From positions 30,257,638-30,321,637 of the forward strand of contig CM064732.1 of assembly GCA_032717465.1 (NCBI GenBank): a DNA stretch of 64,000 bases. The letters run 5' to 3'. Below are positions 1 to 10,880 of this stretch, in pieces; position 1 is the first letter of the stretch, and each line of letters begins with the position of its first letter. A model generated the notes under the pieces. The model did not search any database. It had not been told where the DNA came from and saw only the letters and a list, made by a program, of their open reading frames with translations. A program made the translations under genes and the position numbers. The DNA comes from Coenobita brevimanus. Taxonomy: Eukaryota; Arthropoda; Malacostraca; Decapoda; Coenobitidae.

Positions 1-202
1 ATCTCTCGTAAACTACATAAAATCATCTGACAGTAACAGGAATATATGACAAAAGACATTCCTGTAGTCAAAAGAGTTGAGTGGTGTATCGTGGTGAACC
101 TCAAACTCAGTCAGTCCACCTACGAAGCTTATCCGTAGCTTTGCATCACCCTTACAGAGTCTGCCTTGGTATCATGACTGGCCCCATGTTCTCAGGCCTT
201 TT

Positions 203-716
203 TGGCAATATTTTTCCTATTATTCTTTCCCCTCTTCTTCTACTCTCTCTTCCTCTTTTCCAATCTAATCTTTCTTGCTCTTCCTCATCTCCCCTCCTTT
301 CCTATTCCTCACCCCCTTCTTCCCTTTCCCCGACTCTCTTTCCCATTCCCCGTCATCTTCTCCTTACCTGTACTCCTCTTTTTCTTTCTATTATCTCTCT
401 ATTCTTATCCTTTCTCTTTTCTTTCCCTCCCCACCCGCTTCGGCTTCCTCTTCCTCCTTCGTTTTATCTACATTTTCCCCTTCCTCCTGTTTCCTTTTCC
501 TCTTTCTTTTCATCTACATTTTCCCCTTCCTCCTCGGTGTCCTCTTCCTCTTACTCTTCCTCCTCCTCCTATTGCTCCTTCTTTTCCTTCTTCTCCTCCC
601 TCCGTTCTCCTCCCCCTCCCCCTCCCCCTCCTCCTCCCTCTCCCCCTCCTCCCCCTCCTCCTCCTCCTCCTCCTCCCCCTCCTCCTCCTCCACCTCCTCC
701 TCCTTCCTGTCAGTTT
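203..716. repeat. Pyrimidine-rich low-complexity tract
   Basis: About 500 bp of nearly pure C and T on the plus strand, ending in (CTC)n-type triplets. Several frames stay open through it because CT-only codons contain no stop; the resulting Pro/Ser/Leu-only products are not genes. Confidence 0.9.
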
Positions 717-768
717 TGAAATAAATCCAGACAGTAAAGATGAATAAGTGTTTCCTCTCTTTTCTTAC

Positions 769-791
769 CTTTCCCTAAGCTCTTCCGATCT
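769..791 (+). other. Possible residual sequencing-adapter sequence
   Basis: Positions 779-791 read GCTCTTCCGATCT, identical to the last 13 bases of the common Illumina adapter. Positions 769-777 read CTTTCCCTA, which also occurs just upstream in that adapter. A (AGG)n tract follows directly, complementary in type to the (CTC)n tract that ends 75 bp upstream. It could be an assembly artefact or chance. Confidence 0.4.
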
Positions 792-1109
792 AGGAGGAGG
801 AGGAGGAGGAGGGAGAGTAAATAAGGAGAGGTAAAGAAGTATATTTACACAGCTTCTCCCCTTCCATCTTCTCTCGCTTCACAGTCAGTACATCCTTCCG
901 TCATATTAGTCTCTCTCTTCTCCCTTGCCTCTCCTTTCCCTCCGCCCCTTCTTTCGCCTCACTCTCAGATTTTTTAATAGATCTTTGCATACTTGGTGTA
1001 TTCTCTCCACGCCACAATATTCCTCACTCTTATTCACTTTGCATTGTCTCGTTCTTATCGCTGTTTTCTCAGTCACTCCCTCTCACGACATCCGCTACTT
1101 ATAGTATTA

Positions 1110-1111
<2 letters not shown>

Positions 1112-1162
<51 letters not shown>
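1112..1162. repeat. (CT)n microsatellite
   Basis: About 25 uninterrupted CT units. Confidence 0.95.
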
Positions 1163-1164
<2 letters not shown>

Positions 1165-1444
1165 GCACCACCAACACCACAACAGCAGCTCCTCAAGGGA
1201 AATGGGGAAAAACTTGGAGTGAGTGCTGGTATGCGAGGTCAGGCTTTACGCAACACTAACCTTACAACTTTGCACTTCATCTTGCTGTGGTAGGTTGGGT
1301 GCCTGTCGTGTACTACTTTTTGACGTGAAGCAGGACCACGACGATAGTTACATTTCTGATGACAATATGCTATCAGCGTGCTTTACAATCACAGTTACAT
1401 GAAAATAAAAATAAGTAAATAAATATATGAATAAATAAAATAAC

Positions 1445-1735
1445 TAGAGGGGCACTCAGTGGAGCGCATCTCTCCCACAAGGGCAACGTAAACTCCAAAC
1501 CACTCTTCATAATGGATTAGGTTTCTTCATCACTGAATAGGATTTCACAAAAAATGTTTTCCGGATCCAGAATCCGTATTACGATCCGGATCAGTCCCAA
1601 AAGTTAAAGGATTGTTCCCTGGGACATGGCTATCTTCCCACCAAATTTGGACCAAATCTCTCGTTTAGCTTTTGAGTAATCCAGCTAACAGACAAACTAA
1701 CAAACAAACAAACAGGGGTGAAAACATACAGTACT
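1445..1735 (+). repeat. Interspersed repeat, GATCCGGATC family, copy 1
   Basis: Shares long stretches with 46345-46610: the CACTCTTCATAATGG segment, the GATCCGGAT core, GTTCCCTGGGACATGG, the ACCAAATTTGG segment, and a 3' part with an ACAAACAAACAAACA run followed by GAAAACATA and CTCTCCTTG. The same 3' architecture ends the longer copy at 48920-49510. No coding capacity is seen. Confidence 0.7.
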
Positions 1736-2290
1736 CTCCTTGTCGGAAAGATATATATATATATTACCTACGCACGCACATACACGCAAATACCTACATA
1801 CATACATCTACATCTATCTATCTATCTGTCTATAGACGAGTCTTCTTTTGGAAACGAGATCTAATAATGAGTAAGACTAAGCCATAAAATGCATATTAAA
1901 GAACCTGGCAACGTATCGACGCTCCATTTCTATTTTCATGAGGACTCAGTATTCACAATAAATTGCTACTCTAGCAAAATTCAACTGCTAGTGTCAATTG
2001 CTGATATCGTAGAATTGCAAAGCATGTTTCTAACGTACACTATAAAAGCGTTTTGAAAAAATGAGGTATGAAAATCTTTAAAAATTACACCATGATAATG
2101 GGTTTCAAACAAAAATCTCAAATTAAAATAATAATGAAAGGTGTGGAGTGGAGAAGATTCTTGTTGTAGATGTTTGTAATTTGATGACTTAGTCGGATAC
2201 TCCACACATGGGTCCTGCACTTCACTCCACTGCCATTTTTAATTTTACACCCGTGATTCGAGGGGCAAAGCAGGTGTTATGTTTTGATCA

Positions 2291-2292
<2 letters not shown>

Positions 2293-2321
<29 letters not shown>
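2293..2321. repeat. (GT)n microsatellite
   Basis: About 14 GT units at the left edge of an AGGTCA-rich repeat. Confidence 0.9.
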
Positions 2322-2329
2322 AGTTAACA

Positions 2330-3235
2330 AAATAATTCAAACAATACTGATCTGACTTAAAGTAAACTTGGTGGAAGGGCTGAAGGTCGGCCATGAAGCA
2401 AACCTCTTGTTCTTTAGAACAATAGGCCAAAGGTCAAACTCGCGGGACAAGGTCAGTTTATTAGATTTAGACTAAACGTTGTGAAATAGTTAAGGATAAG
2501 GCAAGAAAAAAGGAAGTCGATTTTGAGTATATTTAGTTAAAGATCACGGTCAATGGAAACGGCTAACCTAAACAGTTCTTATTCGATTTAGACTAAACTT
2601 TGTGGAAGATTTAATGATCAGGCAAGAATAAAAAAAAGATTTAGAGTACAACCAGTTAAAGATCAAGGTCACAGGGAAAGGTCAAATGAGAAGATCGAGT
2701 CAAGCAACAACGAAGAGATTCAATTTTATTTGAAGGATTCAGTTCTGAGAACAATCAGTCGAAGGTCAAGAGCACAGGGTATGGTTACAGTTCGACCTGT
2801 GAGTCTGTGTGAACAAAATAGCTAATAAGTGTCGATATGATTTTAATCTAACTTGGCGGATGAGTTGGGAATCACCCAAGACACTGACCTATTGTTTTTT
2901 TTAACAATAGATCAAAGGTCGAGGTCACATAACAAGGTCAATTCAAAGAGCTTTAATCTAATGTAGATTAACCTTTGTCGAAGGGTTCATGCTAAAAAAG
3001 GGATGAAGAAACTCAGTTTTGAGAATTGTCAAAGGTCAAAATCATTTGGAAAGGGCAATGGTCAAGGTCAGTGGACAAAGTCAACTCAAACAGATTTGAT
3101 CTGATCTGAACCAAGTTAATGAAAGGGTCAAGGGTTAGGTAAGAATTTAAGTACTTTTTTTTTTTTTTTTTTTTTTTTTTATAGTCCGTCCAAGTTCAGG
3201 GTTATAAGGCAAAGTCAAATATTCGATCCTTAGGG
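2330..3235 (+). repeat. AGGTCA-rich degenerate tandem repeat, block 1
   Basis: Repeating segments of roughly 120-150 bp of the type 'GATTTAGACTAAACTTTGTGG ... AAGGTCAAGGTCACAGGG'. The 9-mer TCAAGGTCA occurs at 2663-2671 and 3062-3070, with many variants between. Related blocks lie at 9440-9960, 41100-42126, 45237-45570, 49935-50588 and 53372-54200. A poly-T run (3155-3180) sits near the end. No frame is conserved, so it is read as a non-coding interspersed repeat. Confidence 0.65.
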
Positions 3236-3694
3236 TGGTTGGTGGTTGTGGATGTTGTACTCTCTGGGTGTTCCTTCTTTATTTAATTATTTACTTATTT
3301 TTTATAGAATTTGCTTTATCTACCTTGAGTGTTGCATTTTTAGAATGGATCTTTTAATTTTTAATTACTTTAATGACTCCTTTTAGCAAGTTGATTTCAT
3401 GGTTCTACTAACTTATAGTCTTAATGTATGATTGTTTAAAATAATGACAAAGTTTTATCTATAGTTTCTTTGTGATGACAACAAAAACTGCCAAATACAT
3501 AATCTATGGAGTTGGGCTCTATATATAGATGGTCAACATATACTGAAAGAAGTTCGACCATCGCATAGTGTGACATTGTCGATATGTGCCTGCTTGACTT
3601 CTTCCACTGCAGTATTTGATACATTGCATTACAGGACTATTGACGCGGAGAAAGTGCTCATGTGATCCCCTGAACTTGTAAATCAAACTAGTGC

Positions 3695-4215
3695 ATGCCC
3701 GCAAAAACTCGCCGGACTAACTAATAGCCTTTCCATCACAAAATGTTTGCAAATACAATTATCTTTGTTTCCATACGTTATTGAGCCCACAGTGACCATT
3801 TCTGACCAGAAAGTCCAATTAATGATTTTCGCCCATTTTTGCGTGTCCCGATTTCCGACAAATTCGCTGTGTCGCGTCGTGTGAGATCACCAAAATTTGT
3901 TTGGTATTTTTCTGACACTTCCTGAACTTACCCAACCTGATGTAAAAAGAAGTAGATTGATAACTACCATTGCTCTCGTGAAAGAAACAAGCAATAGATT
4001 TTAGCATATTTTTGCGTGTCAGGATTTCCGACATTTTCGCGCCGTTTCGTCGTGCGCGATTGCCAAAATGTTTGTTTGATATTTTTCTGACACTCATTGG
4101 ACTTACCGCGAACTAATGCAAAAAGAACTGGGTCGATATCTATTACCGTTCTCGTGAAAGAAACGAACAAACGCACAGACAGACACAAGTACACTCACAA
4201 CTTGATTTTGTTTAG
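3695..4215 (+). repeat. Interspersed repeat R, copy 1
   Basis: Matches 17615-18112 over its length, starting 'CTAACTAATAGCCTTTC', then 'ATTATCTTTGTTTCCATACG', and ending 'ACTTGATTTT'. Each copy contains two internal units about 172 bp apart, starting near 3841 and 4013 ('GCGTGTC..GATTTCCGACA'). Short frames across it are not conserved between copies. Confidence 0.75.
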
Positions 4216-4219
4216 ATAA

Positions 4220-5110
4220 CGGCAATTGAAACTGACTCCTTTTGACTGCTGCTTACCAAGAACCCGATAATGACTGTTCTACAGCACGACAAAACCACTT
4301 TTCAGGATAAGTACTAATGACATTATGGCTATCTAATCTGTTCCGTTAATTTCAGTGGTTCCATTTACTTTCAAATGTTTGTGTCTGCGGTCGCGCGAGC
4401 GCGTTTTGGGGCTTGTATAAGTGACGGTATTTGAGAGGAATAGGATGAATTATGAGAATGAGGGAATGTGGAAGTCGTGTAGTGTATTACCCGAAACTGG
4501 TCATTACCACAGTCCTTACACGAACACTGTTGAATGGTCACGAGGAAGCTTTAGTCGGTTCAAACTTGCTTGTGAATTTATTCCTTTCTTCTCGTTGCTA
4601 AAGGTGCAGGTGCTACCTTCAGGCAGAAGTATCAAAACACAATAATTAAGCAATGTTTCATAAATATAACTAATGTATAATGTTTTTACTTTGAATCTCT
4701 CCAATGCACATATATTTTTTCCACTATTGTATAGAAGCTTTGTCGTGAAATTTGACCCCTAACTTAACCTAGGATGTTCGTTTCAGAGATCCAGAGATTT
4801 ACCTACGACAAACCAACAAAAGACTGATCCTCTGCAGTCCATACAAGCCACCTAGTTTTTGGTCACAAATACCCACCGTCCCTCTGTGATATGCACAGAT
4901 CTGGTGTTATGGTATCAGTGTCTTTTTTTTTCTTCTTGTTTGTGGAACCATATAGAACAAGAGTGACTTAACCTAATGGTATTAATTTAATGCTCAGGGA
5001 CCGTTTCTTGTATAAGCCAAGATTGAATTCGTTGCCACACAGACCTCTGTTTCCACTCTACTCAGCTCCTTCGTAGTTACCAAGTGATGATGAATATGTT
5101 TTAAAAATTT
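4220..5110. other. No recognisable feature
   Basis: Mixed-composition sequence with only short open frames (about 75 codons or fewer) and no family motif, tRNA-like signal or repeat structure that I can see. Confidence 0.5.
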
Positions 5111-5269
5111 AGATTATTGCCTAAAATTCTTAACACGTTTCCTCTAAGATTTATAATGATAACTGTCAGTGCATTAAGATGGATTTTAATGTCCAGTATG
5201 TTTCTTTACTTAGTTTTGTTTTTCCACATATTCAGTATGTTCCTTCTCTTGTCTGGGTCCTCCATCAGT

Positions 5270-5560
5270 TTGCTAGACTTTACTTCCTCTCTCTCACTGC
5301 TCTTAATATTGTCTCCTTTCCTATCTTTTTGTTTCTCTCTCTTATTCTTAGCCTTCCATACATTCATTCTCATATCTTTCCCCTCTTCTCTTTCATCTCT
5401 TCTTGTATCCTTACCGGTACTTTATCATTCTCTCTCTCTCTCTCTCTCCTCTCCCTGTCTCCCCCTCCTCTCCATTCCTTAAACCTCATCCTCCCTGTCT
5501 CCCCCTCCTCTCCATTCGTTAAACCTCACCTTAGCAAACTTACCAACCTCTGGTCTTGAC
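5270..5560. repeat. CT-rich tract with a 38-bp tandem duplication
   Basis: A CT-rich stretch with a short (CT)n run near 5430-5447. The segment 'CCCTGTCTCCCCCTCCTCTC ... TTAAACCTCA' occurs twice in tandem (about 5453-5490 and 5491-5528) with two or three differences. Open frames here are compositional. Confidence 0.8.
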
Positions 5561-5573
5561 GCAAGTATGATTC

Positions 5574-7060
5574 GACCAGGGGACTGCCTTGACTGACCAC
5601 TGGGATGAGGCGGGCTGGACGCTGAGCAGACCAGAGTAGAGACAGTTTATTAAATTAAGTGAGGGGATAAGTTGGTGAAGGGAGTGGGTTGATGAATGGA
5701 AAGGGTTTGGCAAAGGACATAGCTGTCCAGGGGATCAGCTTGACTGGTCAGCGGAATATGACTGAATGGGGAATGAGTTGAGTAGACCAGAAATGGTTAA
5801 GCCATTTAAATAAGGATGAGTGTTTTTTGCTGTCCTTGTGAGACAACGAATGGTAAGACTTAGGCAAAAGAATAGTTGGTTGACCAGGGGACCAACTTGG
5901 TTGACTAATCGAATGAGAAGGACTGAGGAATGTGCTTAGTAGTGTATGGAGTTAAATGATTCAATTAGAGGAAGGCGAAAATTGGTTAAACATCTTCAGT
6001 CAGTCCGAGGACATATTTTTTACATGTTTTTAACACCAGACGAATTTATTCTGCTTATGAAGAACTTTCAGAACTTGAAGAGTTAACTGTAGCCTTCATT
6101 AGCCCCTTCATTAATATGTCTTTCCTAAGCTGAATAAAAGCGTCTACAGTGGCATCAATAAAACTCATCGAACTGAAAAATTATACGTGCAAGATGGAGG
6201 ACAGAGTTAAGGGAGGATGGTAACAAAGTGACGAAAAGTAAGACTTGAGTGACCAGGGTAATAAGACTGTGAGATGAGTCGACGTGAGCAGATAGTCAGC
6301 TGATTTAGTTAAATGAGGGAGTGAGTTGGCGAAATCTTTTATGAGGTGATGAAGGCAATAATTGATCAGGGGAATGCAACATACAGGAGAATGAGACAGA
6401 CTGGGTGATGAGCTAGTTGATTCACTTGAATGAGGAGGAGAGTCGCTTAAAGGTGCTAGTTGATGAGTATAAGGAGTTATTTGAATATAGCAGTTACTTG
6501 AAATTTTCAGATTTTGCCCTGACTGACTAGGGGGACGGCTTGACTGACCGGTGGAATGAGAGGGACTGGAGATTGATTTGATCAGAATCGAGGGTTTGGC
6601 GAGTCTGTTACCTGAAAGACAAAGTTTTACGAAGGTATGAAATGATGAGCGGAAACGGTTAGGTGGAACAGTTAAAGCTTTTCGAGGTAAATCAGTGAAA
6701 AAAATTATCAGGATAATGTGTAGATTGACACAATGAACTTATACGGTAAATATTCAGATCTATTAAATGTAGGAGAGGGTTCGTGACAGCCTTTGTGCAT
6801 AGGTGAGAGGAAAGGCTGAAGCGAAGGAGGTGACCAGGAAAGTGTCTTGGTCAGTGAAACGAAACAATCTTGGGAAAGAGTTAAAACAGTACAATGTTAG
6901 CTGATTCAGTTAAATGAAGGAAAAGGATGGTTAATGGTGTGAAATGACCAGAAGAAAAGATAGCTGAATAAAGGTTTGAGCTGATCAGTGGAATGGCTTG
7001 ACCATGGGATGTAAAGATTAGATCACCAGTGGAGTAAGTTGATAAGTGGAAGCAGGTTAT
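5574..7060 (+). repeat. Degenerate ~150-bp tandem repeat
   Basis: Phrases of the type 'GACCAGGGGA..GCTTGACTGACC..TGGAATGAGAGGGACTGG ... TTAGTTAAATGAGG' recur near 5574, 5729, 5880, 6250, 6525, 6830 and 6976. Spacings are about 150 bp or multiples of it. Units are strongly diverged. The interval 6000-6190 is occupied by an unrelated short repeat shared with 13590-13760. Confidence 0.6.
6030..6180 (+). repeat. Short interspersed repeat P, copy 1
   Basis: Resembles 13600-13760: both contain 'TAGCCTTCATTA..CCCTTCA' followed by an 'AAGACGTCT'-like segment, 'GATAAAA..CGTCTAC' and a tail near 'AAAACTCATC' or 'AAAATCTATC'. A weaker match may occur near 63045-63090. Confidence 0.5.
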
Positions 7061-9300
7061 TCAAGCCACTCAGCTTTATCTGCAGGGGACGTATCTTTAG
7101 CTTACGGTGCTGGTGTGGTGAAGGGATAATGGGAATTTGATTCACTAAGTACGTAACCATTTGGGCTATAGACTCTGTCACAGTAAGAACAACTCAAGCA
7201 TTCTACCCCAGGTAACGACAGCTGAGAACGAATATAGGATAATTAATCCTTTCATAGTTGGATAATTTCAGTATTATTGTCCTTATAGTTGTTACACAGT
7301 TTTATATAACTGAGAATGTGTTGTAAGAGACTTAAAATATTAAGGAGTAGGAACTTAAATCCCTGGGATATCAAAATATCCACTCAAAGGATGCGTCGCC
7401 AGGAAAAGAACAGATCAATTGAAATGTATAGGAACTAAGGAAAGAGTAACAGCTCTCTGTTGCTGCTGAATCAGTTTTTATGAAATCCAATTCAGGATCA
7501 GATCTCTCAGCTGATGAAAGGAAGCCAGCATTAACACTTTCCCATACTGGATATGTACGAATGAGGAAGAGACATTTTCAGCAAGAGCAATGCATGTAAA
7601 GCCCAAGTGATGCACTGGCTGTGCTTGTGCAAATAAAAATCTGTATGTCATCGATATGAACTGAAAGAGTGCAAACAAAAGCTAACGTATTGAAGGACAT
7701 ACTTTCAACACATGCATTAATGTCCCACAGTGATGAGTTTCGAACCCCACCCCAGGACACAAGCACAAGTGGAGACAAACGCGATACCCACTGGTTCTCT
7801 TTAGAAATTGAACTTTGAAGCATACAAGGTTTTGATTCTGGCTAGATGAAGAAACTTGGCTATTTTTTAAGATGTACGAAATGAAAACTGGGATATCACA
7901 GTTGTGAAGTGTCTGACTGACACTTACTGTGCTACAGAGTCTAACTAAGTTATGTTAGACTTTGTTATCCTACAAAGTTGGATTTTTAAAATGTAAACAA
8001 AAAGCCTAGATACACTAATCATTAAGCAAATGATTAAAACAGCAAATCCCTTATTGCTCCTGTTGGGACATCAGGGCTTGAGATTAGGCCACTATACTTC
8101 GAAGACCGACCTAAGCAACGCACGAGCAGCATTTACGGGATAGAAAATCATCCAGTAACCTCCAGGAAATAAAAATATTTACACTCAAGACAATGTTGTC
8201 ATTCAAGTGTATTCTACCAGTAGACTATCACATCAGGCATTATAAACATGAAGATAATCTAAGTACTGCACAAGTTTCAACACAAGTCTATGACAACGAA
8301 GTTTTAATGAAGCTGTAAAGGAAAAAGTTACAAAACACAGTACTTGGTAGGATATAATTATATTTGTGATTGTAAGAATTTGATAAAGATAAAGGGGAGT
8401 AAAATGTGCATAAAACAGGAAAAGGAAGTTTTGGAACTGATAACTGGAGTGCTAAATCCAGATACAAGTGAATTATACAGAAAGAAGCAGCCGTAGGGCG
8501 ATGGATACATTCTTCTCAAAAGAAAAATTAGGAGACTTAGGAGAGGACTAAATGGTGAAACAAACAATTGGAATAGATCTCATCCCCACAATGCATGTAA
8601 AGAATGTAATTGCAATGAACAGATATAATGCAGTATGTAGCTTCAAGAATGATGTAAAGTCAGGCAACACCGGCTCTCAAACGACAGAGAAGCTGATTGG
8701 AAGGCAGCTGTCACACCCAGCAGCACTAAAAAGGAAGGCGATGGTGGTGGCGACGGAAGTAACAGCAGCAGAAGCAACTTGCCAGCCACACTGGGGGAGT
8801 AGCTGTATGATCGAATTGGCCTCTATGTACTGTAAATATTTGCACTTATCTATGTTAGCAAAATGTTCCCTCGATATCTAATCTGATTTAGATCAAAACA
8901 GACACATACAATGTGTGTGCGTGCAGAAAGTGATTAATTTATAGTGCACATCAATCAAAGGACAGTCATGGGTCAGGGCCATGGTTATGGATGCAGTGGT
9001 ATCATTGAATGACAGAATTTATTTCAGTCTTAACTGGCACATACATTATGCATACGTTTGGCAAGAAGTGATTCTATTTTAGTCAAGATCAGAATAGGTC
9101 AAGTAAGAAAGACGTCCCAGAGTTGTTTCATAGATACCCTAGAAATGGAAAAAAAATATCACATTTATTATATGGAGTGGACGGAGAAATGTTATTTGAA
9201 TTTGGTGATTTATAGAAGGTCAAGGTCGCGGATCAAGAACAGAATTCGTGCGTTGCGTTTCTGAGCTGCCTTATTATCCTCTTGCTCTTATATCCGCAGG
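7061..9300. other. No recognisable gene
   Basis: About 2.2 kb of mixed sequence. The longest frame (8552-8881, plus, 109 codons) has no recognisable domain, no signal peptide and no supporting context; I would not call it a gene. A simple A/G-rich segment lies near 8280-8560. Spliced exons of an unknown gene cannot be excluded by eye. Confidence 0.45.
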
Positions 9301-9309
9301 CGCCCGCGC

Positions 9310-9360
<51 letters not shown>

Positions 9361-9435
9361 GTGTTGTGTTGTGTTGTGTTGTGTTGTGTTGTTGTGATGT
9401 GTTGTGTTGTGTGTTGTGTGTGTTGTGTTGTGTGT
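9310..9435. repeat. (GT)n followed by a (TGTGT)n microsatellite
   Basis: About 25 GT units (9310-9359), then irregular TGTGT pentamers to about 9435. The Thr/His-rich minus-strand frames are artefacts. Confidence 0.95.
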
Positions 9436-9439
9436 AAAT

Positions 9440-9960
9440 GATCATAAAAGACAACATTGATCCGATTTAGAACACACTTGAAGATACGGATGGGTATCAG
9501 CCATGGGATTTTCCTGTTGGTTTTGAGAACAAGGGGATTTTCCTGTTGGTTTTGAGAAAAATATCTCAAAGGTCACAGTAACAGGGTAAGGTTAAGTTAT
9601 GCTGTTTTGATGCGATATGTCCAGACTCGGTGGAACAGTTAAGAGTAAAGCAAAGATGAAGTGATTCTGTTTCTACAACAATCACAGGACAAGGCCACTG
9701 GTCAAGGTCAAATGTTTACCCCTATAACTTGAAGTTTTTATTTGACTTTCACCAGTCTTGTTACAGGCGTTGAAGGTCAGCCAGGAATGCAGAACTGCAA
9801 TTTTTAGAACAATATAACAAAGGTCAAGGTCACAAGGCACGGTCATATCAATCAGTTTTGATCCGCTTTGAGTCCAAGTTGGCGGAAAGATTGGAGATTT
9901 GGCGATGATTAGGTAATTAGATACTGACAACAACTGGTGCAGTGTCACAGGGCAAAGTGG
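9440..9960 (+). repeat. AGGTCA-rich degenerate repeat, block 2
   Basis: Same family as 2330-3235: 'GATCCG..TTAG..ACTTG', 'AAAGGTCAAGGTCACA', with TCAAGGTCA at 9702-9710 and 9824-9832. A 27-30-bp phrase ('GGATTTTCCTGTTGGTTTTG') is tandemly duplicated at about 9507-9560. Confidence 0.65.
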
Positions 9961-10023
9961 TATGGTCGGGCCTTAGAGCAACTGCAGGGCGTGGATGTTG
10001 CTTAATTAGGGGGTTTCTTCTTA

Positions 10024-10090
10024 GCCTAACTAGCAGGACCTGGTTGTTCATCTCGGCGCTCTATCCACTCAGCCACACCCTCCCCACTGC
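10024..10090 (-). repeat. tRNA-derived SINE head fragment
   Basis: On the minus strand it reads GTGTGGCTGAGTGGATAGAG, a good RNA polymerase III A box (TGGCnnAGTGG). A degraded anticodon region follows and a truncated B-box-like GGTCCTG. It abuts the compound (GA)n array. Too incomplete to be a functional tRNA. Confidence 0.55.
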
Positions 10091-10133
10091 CGAAAGAAAA
10101 ACGCGGTGATGTGCTTTTTATTATCTAAGTTCA

Positions 10134-10137
<4 letters not shown>

Positions 10138-10216
<79 letters not shown>

Positions 10217-10250
10217 AATATAAAAAGTGCAGCAGCAATGAAAGAGTTTG

Positions 10251-10302
<52 letters not shown>

Positions 10303-10336
10303 AATATAAAAAGTGCAGCAGCAATGAAAGAGTTTG

Positions 10337-10390
<54 letters not shown>

Positions 10391-10423
10391 AATATAAAAA
10401 GTGCAGCAGCAATGAAAGAGTTT

Positions 10424-10474
<51 letters not shown>

Positions 10475-10513
10475 AATATAAAAAGTGCAACAGCAATGAA
10501 AGGATTTGAGGCA

Positions 10514-10575
<62 letters not shown>

Positions 10576-10614
10576 AATATAAAAAGTGCAACAGCAATGA
10601 AAGGATTTGAGGCA

Positions 10615-10660
<46 letters not shown>

Positions 10661-10699
10661 AATATAAAAAGTGCAACAGCAATGAAAGGATTTGAGGCA

Positions 10700-10757
<58 letters not shown>

Positions 10758-10796
10758 AATATAAAAAGTGCAACAGCAATGAAAGGATTTGAGGCA

Positions 10797-10877
<81 letters not shown>
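10138..10877 (+). repeat. Compound array: eight (GA)n blocks with seven ~42-bp spacers
   Basis: Long (GA)n blocks alternate with a conserved spacer starting TAAATATAAAAAGTGCA and ending near TTTGAG. Spacers begin at 10215, 10301, 10389, 10473, 10574, 10659 and 10756, giving a period of 84-101 bp set by GA length. The first three spacers read GCAGCAGCAATGAAAGAG; the last four read GCAACAGCAATGAAAGGA and end GGCAGTT, so two subtypes amplified in blocks. All open frames here (Ser-Leu or Arg-Glu repeats) are artefacts. Confidence 0.95.

Positions 10878-10879
<2 letters not shown>

Positions 10880-10880
<1 letters not shown>

Noticed and set aside
81..747. Three long overlapping plus-strand open frames rich in Pro, Ser and Leu
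   Set aside because: They lie on a CT-only tract where stop codons cannot occur; the overlapping frames are equally open, so there is no coding signal.
8552..8881. 109-codon plus-strand frame
   Set aside because: No recognisable domain and no neighbour or repeat support; similar lengths are expected by chance in 64 kb.
10214..10800. CRISPR-like alternation of repeat and spacer
   Set aside because: The 'spacers' are the conserved part and the 'repeats' are microsatellites; the genome is eukaryotic.
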